Positions 11,595 through 21,212 of a stretch of DNA of 64,000 nucleotides are shown here, one piece after another. The notes under the pieces were generated by a model. That model saw only the letters and a program-made list of their open reading frames with translations, was not told where the DNA came from and made no database searches. The stretch's first letter is position 1, and each line of letters begins with the position of its first letter. The translations under genes were made by a program, and so were the position numbers. Source of the DNA: Trissonchulus latispiculum (lineage: Eukaryota > Nematoda > Enoplea > Enoplida > Ironidae); assembly GCA_030248195.1 (NCBI GenBank), contig JASAND010006234.1:30936-94935 (forward strand). The letters run 5' to 3'.

Positions 11595-12603
11595 TTTGGG
11601 CTTTGGAAGGCAAATTGGTATCGGCCGCTTATTGGGAAATGCCAAATTTTGCAATATTTTACTTCCACAGCTTGATAGGAACAGATTAACCGTATGCCCT
11701 TACATCAGATTATTACTCTATAAGCAAAGGAAGCAACCTTAACCAGAAACTATATACTTTATTCGGTTAAGTTACTAGTAGTAGTCAACGTTTTGTGTTT
11801 GAAGTAAACGTCGAAACCAGGTTGGCATAGCTTGTCATTTAGCGAACGCTAGCGAGAAAAGCATGCATTTTTGGGACTTGTGTCTATTAGAAAAGTTGTT
11901 CAGCTTGTCAAAAGCTTTCGAATGAGCTAAAATTTGTACTGTTTCGAACAACTTTAATTTTCACGATTTTTTACACCGTGCTTGAAAATTACGAAATTTT
12001 GAATTCTTCCGAAACATATATATATAATTATATATAATTTTCTACAAATCCTGTCACGATGTAGCCGCTTGCATGCATCAGCATCGCTGTGGCAGATGTA
12101 ATACCTGTTGTATGTGGACGCGGCATTGGGGTTGGACGGCCACGGGGAAAATCACCAGCGCAAGGCAATCGTAAGAGGTTTAATGTGACACATTCAATTC
12201 AACTCGAGCTGCAGACAGTCACAAGAAAACTCAAATACATATATACGGTTACCGGACGCGGCGGTAAGACTAATTATAACCTGAACATACCTGAACGGGA
12301 TGTCAAATACCACTGACCCGTGTGGTAGATAATTTGTGTACCCCTCGTGGAATTTTGCCTAAACGCAGTTTTGTAAGCTAAATTTATCCTATTTTCATCC
12401 ATTTTTGCAAATTTTAACTAAAAGCAGCAATTTTAAATAAGAACATTTTTGGCCTATTTTAGCAAAAATAGTCATCCATTACTAAAAATCCGGCGGAGCA
12501 GGAACATTTACGGAATTTTGAGTCTGCAAACTTTTTTAGGCAATTTTCCCCGTGTATAGGGAAATTTTTACCGCTTGTGAAAGCAATTTTGGTCGAGGAA
12601 AGA
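11594..12603 (-). repeat. 1-kb inverted repeat, right arm
   Basis: This is the inverted counterpart of 6513-7463. It carries an extra segment at about 12070-12167 that is absent from the left arm. Just beyond its outer end is a short direct duplication CGGCGTGCCCTA (12610-12635). Confidence 0.85.
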
Positions 12604-12831
12604 AATTTACGGCGGCGTGCCCTACGGCGTGCCCTACAAATTTTCAAAGATTTCCCTTAATTTCAACAGGATGTCGAGGAATAGTGCCTTTACGTATCAA
12701 ATAACAAGGCTACCCAAAATCCTATTGAAATTAAGGGAAATATTTGAAAATTTATAGCGCACGCAATATGCGTCATAGCGATAACATTTTGATCTCTTTG
12801 GATTCAGCAAAGATGCCATATTTAGCATGAC

Positions 12832-14077
12832 CAAGAGTTTATAATACCAAGAGTGGGAAGCTTGGCCCTTCTTAATGGAAATGGCCTGCGAGATGCTCGG
12901 CACATTAAGGCCGAAATCTCGGGGGGGTACCACTTACCATTGTTCAGCATGTGTTTATATGCGTTTGAACTAAAACGCATCTGATTGGCTAATTCCCTAC
13001 CTTATGTCAAATTTATGTGTATAAGCGGACCGCCCCCCCCCCCGAGATCTCCGGGGGGGGGGGGGGTCCCGCTTAGCGTTGTTAACACGTTCAGCACTAC
13101 TGATCCACCGGTGGGTCAGCCCGATTCCTACTGACAGACTGCTGACCCGCCGGTGGGTCAGGTTAACATGTAGTTTACAGAGAAGAAAAATTTTTTAGTC
13201 TGCGAAGCAAAACATTCATGCGACTTTTAGTGCACGGGAAATGCAAAATTTCGCATAATTGCACCAAAGTAAGGAATCATGCCTGCATTGTTTGTATTTT
13301 TGTTTGTGAATGTGGATATACTAAAATAGTATTAGTCTATGAAGTAATTGGTATTAGTAGTGAACGTGTTACGCGTGGGTTTATATGCGATTGAACTGAA
13401 ATGTATTTGATTGGCTACTTACCTAGGAACGTCGTCCAAATATAAAACGGGAAAATGGCAAAATCCCGTTGCATTTTTCCCGTCTAGAACGGGTTTCTTA
13501 GCAGGACTTATTTTCGCTTTTTGTCAGCCTGCTTTCGTTACAAGTTCTGCTATTATTGCTGTTTCTTAAACCACATATACATTCAAGGGCTGCTGCAAAC
13601 ATATATGATTTGAGTATGAGCTTATATATTCTGTACTGAAGTTACTGTATAACTGTTGTGGTCTGCTACAGAACAGTGACGTTAGCAGAGAAAATACTAA
13701 ACGGGAAAACCTTACAGGTGGACGGGATTTTTGAGAAAATTTTCCCGAGGGTTTTCAAACGGGAACCCGTCTGCAATTTGGACGACGTTCCCTACTGTAA
13801 TCCTCATCAGCGCATTTCAGTTCGACTGCATATAAACACACGCTTAACAACGCTAAGCCGGACCCCCCCTGAGATCTCGGGGGGGTCCGTTTATACATAT
13901 AAATGTGACATAATTTAGGGAATTAGCCAATCAGATGCGTTTTAGTTCAAACGCATATAAACACATGATGAACAATGGTACGCGGTACCCCCCCCCGACA
14001 TTTCGGCCTTAATGTGCCGAGCATCTCGCAGGCCATTTCTGCTAGGAAGGACCAAGCTTCCCGCTCTTGGTATTATC
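12832..14077. repeat. Y-family multi-layer palindromic element, copy 1
   Basis: The left arm begins CAAGAG and contains CCAAGAGTGGGAAGCTTGG and GCACATTAAGGCCGAAATC. The right arm repeats these inverted, ending at CCGCTCTTGG near 14070. Inside are further nested inverted segments: GTTTATATGCG..TGAACT..AACGCATCTGATTGG, poly-C/poly-G flanked GAGATCTC palindromes at 13032-13066 and 13862-13888, and an AACGTCGTCCAAAT pair around an ACGGGAA-rich core. A diverged copy lies at 58081-60337. Termini resemble those of the X family. Confidence 0.65.
13101..13160. other. Two adjacent 18-nt palindromes in the Y element
   Basis: TGATCCACCGGTGGGTCA (13101-13118) and TGACCCGCCGGTGGGTCA (13143-13160) are near-perfect palindromes around CCGG, spaced 24 bp apart. 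They could be paired protein-binding sites or a cruciform. No function can be assigned. Confidence 0.5.
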
Positions 14078-16680
14078 AAGAGTACATACAGAGTTGGACA
14101 TGGACACATTTTTTGCGACCGCGACCGCCCCGCGACCGCAGACGTCGTGACCGCGACCGCAGCCCGCAAACTAATTTTCTGACCGCAAAAGTTTGAGCTA
14201 TTAACCTTCAATTCTATGCAAAAATCTTCTTTTCAATTATTTTTAAGGTTCACTGTATTTTACAGCTATAGATCACCGCAGTCGGTATAAAGATAGACCG
14301 TTGATGGCTGGTGCAGCTTGGATATAGATTTTCCGACAGCGCAATTGCAAATTACACAATTTGGTTTCGTTACTGCATTCTGGAGTGTTCTTTAGTGAAA
14401 TTCTGTGTGCTTTTCTTCCACTTTAGGGTTGAGGTTACCAACCGAACGGCAGCTGCAGTAGCTATTCTAAATTAAACACTGCTTAAACTGCGCAATTTAT
14501 AATTACACAAATTAGTTTTGTTGCTGCATTTGGAGTGTTCGAAACTCGATAATGGAATTCTGTGTGCAGGGTGTCTGTTCTTTCACTTCAGGGTCGAGGT
14601 TGCCAACCGAACGACAGCGGCAGCATACTATTAACACTGCTTGAAGCGTTGGTTTCCCTCCCTTCGAGTATTTTTAACCTTTCATACTCATCTAATCTTA
14701 TAGCATTGATTGAAACTTTCAGAACTTGTTGATTTAGTTGAATTGAACTGAATCCATTGAAAGTTAGTTAGCCAGCGCAAAAACCTTCCATGTGGCATCT
14801 AATGTAGAGCTGGGGCCGGTTCCACTGGAACCGGTTGGAACCGGAACCGAACCGGAAGGATTTTTAGAACCGGAACCGGAACCAGTAAAATTTAGAACCG
14901 GCCGGTTCCACGCTCAAAAAGTGAGCTTGAACTGAAACTTTTGCCAAATGTAAAATTTGTAAAAGTTGGATTTTGGGCCTGGATCTCATAAGTTAGCATC
15001 ATTTGATTTTGATGCATGATTCTCTTGTCTCCGCAGCTGAAACTGGAACTGCATTGTCACCAAGAATCATTAGCGAATGATTCGAAATCGGCGATTACAT
15101 CATACGAATATTCGAATAGTTGTTTACATTTCAAGATGTAGTCAACGAATAACTCGATGAACGAATATTCTAAACATTTGTTTATTTCCATTTCCCACTT
15201 AGTTAATTGCTTTAATATTACAGAAGATCTCTGTATTTTTTGCAGGGTTTCGACTCAAGCTAAACTGATTCTGTAATGACCAGAATATGTTGATGGTAGT
15301 ACGTGCAGCAAACTTTGAAAGACAGTAAATTTATCCAATTTTTGGAGTTCCACGATAATTTTTTAATTATTTTAAAGCTTACTTTAATTTAATAGTTTTA
15401 AAGCTGCTACAAGTAGCAGAGTACGGCCGTCTCAATTCAAATCTTCGACTTGGACATGCGATAACACGAAAACAAGTTTGAACATGGATTGATTTCTCGA
15501 CGTTTGGGAAGCTAAAGAAAAGCTATCGCAGTTCAAGCTACAAAAAGGGCTTCCCGAGGTCTATTTGTTTTGAAATTGTTTAATGAACAAATTATCTCAA
15601 TATTTTGAGAAAATGAAAACTTTGTCAACCAAAAGCTTCAAGTTTGGAGGCTTATATTTCTCCCTAGCAAAATGACTAAATACAAAACTTAGTACAAAAA
15701 TACAAGACTGCTTCCCTCAGCAAGCAGTTTTCCCAAAAATGTGTGCGTAAAGCTGCGTAGGTTTCAATGTTGAGTATGGCAGTTTACAAGATGTCCAGAA
15801 AATGTTCTACAGTAACAAATCAAAAATTAATTTTTAAAAATTGCGAAAACCGTTGTCGTCTAGTTGTTTAATATGTTTAATCCATTTGATTTATGCCATT
15901 GCTTCTTCATTTTGATTGTATCAGCCCTATAGGAGGCCTACAACAAATGTTACATAACAGAAAATTATTATCCGATCAACAACTGGCGAAGTCGGCTGCT
16001 CAACCACAGCTAAGTTTTCGAATAAATGTTAAATTTTCTCTAAATCTTTCTTATTAACTCAACATTTTCTCCCAATCCGTGTTTTCAGGACGGTTTTAAG
16101 CTTGGTTTTACTCCTGCACAAGCTGAATGTTGCCAGCTATGTCGATAGTGAGCTCTTTAGGTACACTTCACCTCACCGCGTGTGGGAAGACTACTAACAG
16201 TAAAGTATGAAAGTATGAAACCCACAGTAATTGTGGGTCAGGTTTTCAGCTCGTATTGGTCGATACGTTTTGTTTTGTCACCTGTTTAAAAGATCGCAAC
16301 ATTAGTAAATAGCAATAGTCACTTTTTGTATTTCTGGAATTTAGTCTTTTGGAAGCGTATCTACTTACGAGAATATTTATTGAAAATGATTCACATTTAG
16401 TACAAGAGTCTGACTATTCTTTTGACTTATAGCGAATTCTTGAGTTTGTCAGCTAAGAGAGGAGAATAAATCCCGGAAATTTACACATGGATGTGCATAG
16501 GAATTTACAATGCGCGGCAGACTTGGATGGTTTCTTTTACTGTGCTAGTTGAGGCCACAAAAGCGTAAGGAACAACACCCCTACTGTGCCAGGGGCTACC
16601 AAGGCACTGGCTGAGACCCTGGACAAACTCCAAAAGATAAGTTACTGATATTTTTGCTACTTTGTTTCATCTGTTAAAAT

Positions 16681-17058
16681 CAAGAGTACATAATAGATGG
16701 GAGTATGACGGCTGGCAGCTTCTCTGTTATCGGCTGCGGGTACATGCTCTGCACGCTAACGGCTGACCCCCCCCACAAACGTGTACCTAGTGACCCCCCC
16801 CCACAAATCAGTACCCAGTACACGTTTCTGTACGTTCACTCGCCGTATCTTTGCGTGTTAAAGCTCGAAAACACAACGCCTGCGAGCGTCCAATTTGTGT
16901 CTGCTTCGAGCTTTAGAACGCTAAGATAGCGGATAAATTCGTTTGAAGAGAGCATACACGTTTGTGGGGGGGTCAGCCGTTGGCGTGCAGAGCGCGTACC
17001 TGCGGCTGGTAGCGGGGGGGCTGCCGGCTGTCATACTCTTATCTATTATGTACTCTTG
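16681..17058. mobile_element. X-family palindromic element, complete copy with 7-bp TSD
   Basis: It starts CAAGAGTACATAATAGATGG and ends in the inverse TATTATGTACTCTTG. The exact 7-bp duplication TTAAAAT lies at 16674-16680 and 17059-17065. The 378-bp unit contains poly-C/poly-G blocks (CTGACCCCCCCC and inverse) and an imperfect central hairpin around GTTAAAGCTCGAAAACACAA. It has no coding capacity. It gives the cleanest definition of the family's ends. Confidence 0.85.
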
Positions 17059-17607
17059 TTAAAATTAACTATTGAGCGCATAATCCCAAGCTTCCGTAAA
17101 TTAATTGAAAGTCGAAAAGGAGATCTAAAGTCAGAAATAAGATTGTGAGTTAAATAAATTTGGCATCTACTGTTGAGGGTTAATTTAATAATATAAACTT
17201 TACAACTGATCTTTTCATCGCTTCCGCACAGGCCAAACATAGGTGAGAATGTAACCTATGCATCAGTTGGCCACAAGCACGTAATTTTGGATCCTTAGGA
17301 TCCGCAAACTGAACAAATGATCTACTCTGATCTTTGTTCATTTCGGCTCCTACTGTTCAAGTTTAGAGTTCTCAGGATGTGATGGGCATGGGGGGTGAAA
17401 AAGGTCCCCCTGTGTCTCTATTGCATCCTGAAGAAAATCATTATTTTTCATTGATTAGGAGCTGCTGTAGATTGAAATTTTTAAATGAAAACCTAAAACT
17501 TACAAATAATAAACAAATTCTACATTTTTCAAAATTTTAAAACTCTCCAATCATAAGTACTAAACATTGCTAATTAACCAAAACATTTACTTGCATTGTT
17601 GAGCTTC

Positions 17608-17927
17608 TCAGACCGCTTTTTCAATCTGTCCTATCTGAGTGCTCGGCCTTCCTTTACGATTCCTCTTCTGCAGCCTATTTTTACCCCTTTTGCCTTCCGA
17701 GCAGGCTATTATCTTTCCGCCATCATAGTTGCTATTACCAAGCGGGGGGCAACAGCAGTCGGATAAACGACTGCTGTTGCCTTGGGCGTGACTGAAATAA
17801 CCGTATGGTAGTTCTGCTTGGGGATCATGTTTCTGTCCATGATCTTCGTCTCTCCGCCTCTTGACTGCGGTCTGCGGAGAGCACCACTGACGGGCCACGA
17901 CGTGTGCCTACAAGTGGGTGAGCCCAA
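17608..17927 (-). other. Unrecognised minus-strand reading frames around a perfect hairpin
   Basis: Two overlapping minus-strand frames are open, of 96 and 72 codons. The longer (17608-17898) encodes a basic C-terminal part (KRGKNRLQKRNRKGRPS) but I recognise no domain. A perfect 14-bp stem with 6-nt loop, GGCAACAGCAGTCG (17748-17761) against 17768-17781, lies in the middle. GC content is higher than in the surroundings. It could be a captured exon or chance; no start context or splice signals support a gene. Confidence 0.2.
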
Positions 17928-18745
17928 ACCAAAAAAAAACCATAACAGAAAATTATCACTGCAAATTTTGTACTTGGAACCGGGAACCGGAAGCTAGAAC
18001 CGGAACCGGAACCCTAGAACTGGAACCGGAACCGGTTTCGAAAATTGGAACCGGCCCCAGCTCTAATCTAATGTACGAATATTGAAATTCCTGCTTTTTG
18101 ATTATCACGAAGAGGTACTAATTCTCGTTCCTGTCAACTGTTACTTGAAGAAAAAGGTGCAAATTTCTAAAAACATTCGATAGTGGTCGCAGATGGCACA
18201 AACTTGAAAATTTAAATTCTTTCGTATTTTGCTGGTAGCTCATGAAAACAAATAGAAACCGGCATAAAATTTATAAATTTACAAAATTAATAACAAAATA
18301 GGAAACAGCAAATATGAAGCTGATAATTCGTCCAACGAGGGGACTACATATAAAATAAATGAAAAATTTGAAAAAATTGGAGGTGTTTACTACATACAAA
18401 TTGGCCTAAATAACTACGATTTGATAGAAATTTGCGGTCATCGCGGCCATGAAAATTTGACCATGACCGCGAACGCGTCCAACTCTGAGTACATAATATA
18501 TAAGAGTGTGACAGCAGGCAAGCTCTCTGTTATCAGCTGTAGGTACATGCTATGTTCGCTAACGGCTGACCCCCCCCACAAATGTGGATGTGCTCTTCAA
18601 AGAAATTCGCACGCTATCTTTATGTGTTAAAGCTCGAAAACACAACTACTCAGTTGGTTCAATGTGCGTCTACTTCGAGCTTTAACACATAAAGATAGCG
18701 TGCGAATTTCTTTGAAGAGCACATACACATTTGTGGGGGGGGGGG

Positions 18746-20585
18746 CAGAGTTGGAAGTGGGTAGCGGGTACCCGCGGGTAATAGACATTTTGCTACTCGC
18801 GCGGGTAGTTGCGGTATCTCTTGTTGATGTAGTCACTAAAATTCAAGGAATTTTATTGAAAAGTGTTCGAAAAAATAGGTTTCGTGTTGATGACCTAAAA
18901 TAATCGCTGATTTTCGCTGAGTGCCCTTCTCCACGATTACTAATCTCAGTTAAAATGGGCGTTTGACTAAACTTGTTCTATTAGGTTATATCCAGAAAAG
19001 TAATCCTAAGTCTTTTTCTTTTTCTGTAGAGATTTCTACTTGTATTTCACGCTTTCAGTAAGCAGACGTACTAAATAGCTCAGCATACAGACTGCTGTTA
19101 GTGCCGTTTTTGCAAAGCTTAAATGCCTTGATTGTATGTGTTCCATTAGTGAATGGTACATAAGGTCAACCTTTTCAATACAATTGTTCGAAACTGGAAA
19201 TGTTTGCTCAAGAAATTCTTCAATTCGAAACTGGGAATGTTTGCTCAAAAAATTTGACAAACTAATATAGAAAAATCCTGATGACTAAACTATTATCATA
19301 ATCCGTTAGGTAGTAACAAACAGTATTTTAGTTGGGGAAACTTATATATAATTTCGCTTTGTTTTTGTTATTCAGAACGTAATAGCTCGTGGTCAGTTTT
19401 TGGAATCAATCCGAAATCCGCAAACATCCGCAAAGCTCAACCGTTAAAATCCTCTTCTAATCCAATCTTGGAGATTTTAATGTATACGTTCACAGGTGGA
19501 CAAGGAAGAATTACCCATCCTCTCTGCAAATTCCCTCAGAAGTGTTATCAAAATTGCTTTCACAGGCGGAAAAAAATTCGGCTACAAGGGGCATGAAAAT
19601 TGCTTAAAGAAAGTTTCCAGACTCACATTTCTGACGATTATCCGGCTTCACCTGATTTTTTTACTAAAAATCGTCTTAGTAATGGTATTTTTATTAAAAA
19701 TCGCTATTTGTAGTTAAAATTTAGAAAAATTGGTGAAAATAGTGGAATTTTAACCTAGCTAAATGTATCCAAGGTCCTCTGTCCTCTACCCGGTCAAATG
19801 CACTTTCGATAGCCGAACAATAACATAATTTTCAGGAAATTCAAAACCTTGAGTATTTTTTAATTTCTGGAAGATGCGTTTGATTCAATAAAATAGTCCT
19901 TAACTTAGTAATATGGGCCTTCTTTCGAAGCTACATGAGTCCAACATTAATTTTTCGTCGAGATGCACCGAGGCCGAAGCATGAAAATTGGAAGTCTAAA
20001 TAGGAGAATTTTCTTAAAAATTCCTATTTTGGTATTATTTCAAGTAGGCAAAATTAATATTGTTTCCATTCAAACTGATGAGAATTATAATGAACGATCA
20101 GTACCAGTCCTAATTTAATTTTGACTTTAAAAATTCCAAAATTTTGGCTAAAAATTGTCAAAAAATTAGGAAGTTTTGGTCCTGGCAGGAACGGTGCTTA
20201 ACCACCCGAGGTTGGCATCGGTCCCCAAGCCCTGGTGCATCCCTAATTAAATGTATAGTAATTTCAAACTTTTTGAAAAAGTTTTGGTACTTTTTTGACA
20301 ACTTCAGCAATTTGGGTGGGTGAATTTCCATATTTCGGGAATATAACTCAACACTGTTAGGTAAAGTATGTGGGTTAGAAGGTTTAATTAAATAAAAGTT
20401 AATTTTACACTATTGGCATTTTTTAACAAATTTAATGGCATAGTTATCATATAGCATTCGAAAAATTTTGCGGGTATCAGTTGGCTGCGGGCCGCGGGCC
20501 GCGGTGCGGGCGGGGCGGCGCGGGTACCCGCTTGCGGGTAGCGGGGCGGGGTGGGTCGCCAAAATGGTACCCGCTTCCAACTCTG
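18746..20585. mobile_element. hAT-like element, GGGTACC/GGGCGGG-armed
   Basis: The left end is CAGAGTTGGAAGTGGGTA and the right end is GGTACCCGCTTCCAACTCTG. It is inserted in the poly-G of an X element, so the duplication is hidden in a G run (8 Gs on the left, TGGGGGGG on the right). GC-rich arms contain GCGGGTACC motifs; the core is AT-rich. It includes a diverged relative (19491-19740) of the 6.5-kb inverted repeat and a 25-bp tandem duplication near 19190-19255 (TTCGAAACTGG..AATGTTTGCTCAA). Confidence 0.78.
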
Positions 20586-20665
20586 TGGGGGGGTCAGCCG
20601 TTAGCGAACATAACATGTACCTACAGCTGATAACAGAGAGCTTGCCTGCTGTCACACTCTTATGT

Positions 20666-21180
20666 ACGCGAAACGCAAGCCTTTATCCGTCTTTCATGAA
20701 TTGATGCTTTGGTGCTCATGTGATTAATTGGTAATTGAACTGCTGAAGTAATGACAGTACTCTGATACAAGTTACGGTTTTGGGAATTTCTCGACGTTTT
20801 GGATTCTTCCCCCTAGTCAAAAACCTAGCCCTTTTACTTGTGTAGGTTGTAATGGAAAAGGCTAAATAAAACTCGAAAATGAGAGAGAAAAGCTCAGATT
20901 GTCGTAGATTGTGATTCTTGATTTAATTGATTTAATTGTCCAATGCACTGGTTATGAGCGGCGTGCCTGTGAAATCTTAATGTGAACTTTGAAACGTCCA
21001 AGTACTGTATGAAAAATGATTGTCATGTAATTACCAGAGTTGCCAGTCAGTGTAAAACCCCCCAGAAATTCATCATTAGGGGCATAGGTTCTAGTGTAGA
21101 TAGGAAGAACAAGGTTAGAAGTAGCATTACTATCACGCAAATGACGCAAAATGGAATAGAACTTCAGTGGAATGTAGCTT
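20666..21180. other. Anonymous AT-rich spacer
   Basis: I see no gene, RNA or repeat boundary here. Confidence 0.4.
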
Positions 21181-21212
21181 AATGAGGTTTAGGTAGGTCA
21201 CCAATTAATAAT

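Larger units (their letters stand above)
14805..18065. mobile_element. hAT-like element, GGAACC-armed, 3.3 kb
   Basis: The terminal inverted repeat is TAGAGCTGGGGCCGGTTCCA and the exact 8-bp duplication is ATCTAATG (14797-14804 and 18066-18073). Both arms are built of GGAACC/GAACCGG units (14815-14910 and 17975-18050). Inside are an X-family copy (16681-17058) and a minus-strand reading frame (17608-17927) whose product I do not recognise. No hAT transposase domain was identified. Confidence 0.9.
14089..18487. mobile_element. hAT-like element, GACCGC-armed, with nested insertion
   Basis: It begins CAGAGTTGGACATGGACAC and ends CGCGTCCAACTCTG. The exact 8-bp duplication AGTACATA lies at 14081-14088 and 18488-18495. 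Arms carry GACCGC/GCGGTC motifs. Subtracting the nested 14805-18065 insertion leaves about 1.1 kb, with no coding. Related end fragments lie at 11255-11474 and 26151-26347. Confidence 0.88.
14078..20665. mobile_element. X-family element split by two hAT-like insertions
   Basis: X-type left end CAAGAGTACATA (14078 onward) is interrupted by the 14089-18487 element. It resumes at 18488 with AGTACATAATATATAAGAG, runs to a poly-G at 18745, is interrupted again by 18746-20585, and finishes with TCAGCCGTTAGCG...CACACTCTTATGTAC at 20665. Its core hairpin has perfect 51-bp arms (18588-18638 / 18674-18724). The right terminus is slightly shortened and no TSD remains. Confidence 0.65.

Noticed and set aside
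11379..11742. Tyr-Ile repeat frames up to 160 codons
   Set aside because: Translations of a TA microsatellite.
13726..13795. Separate hAT insertion with TAGGGAACGTCGTCC ends inside the Y element
   Set aside because: No target duplication is present and the inverted homology continues outward without a break, so it is better read as an inner layer of the Y palindrome.
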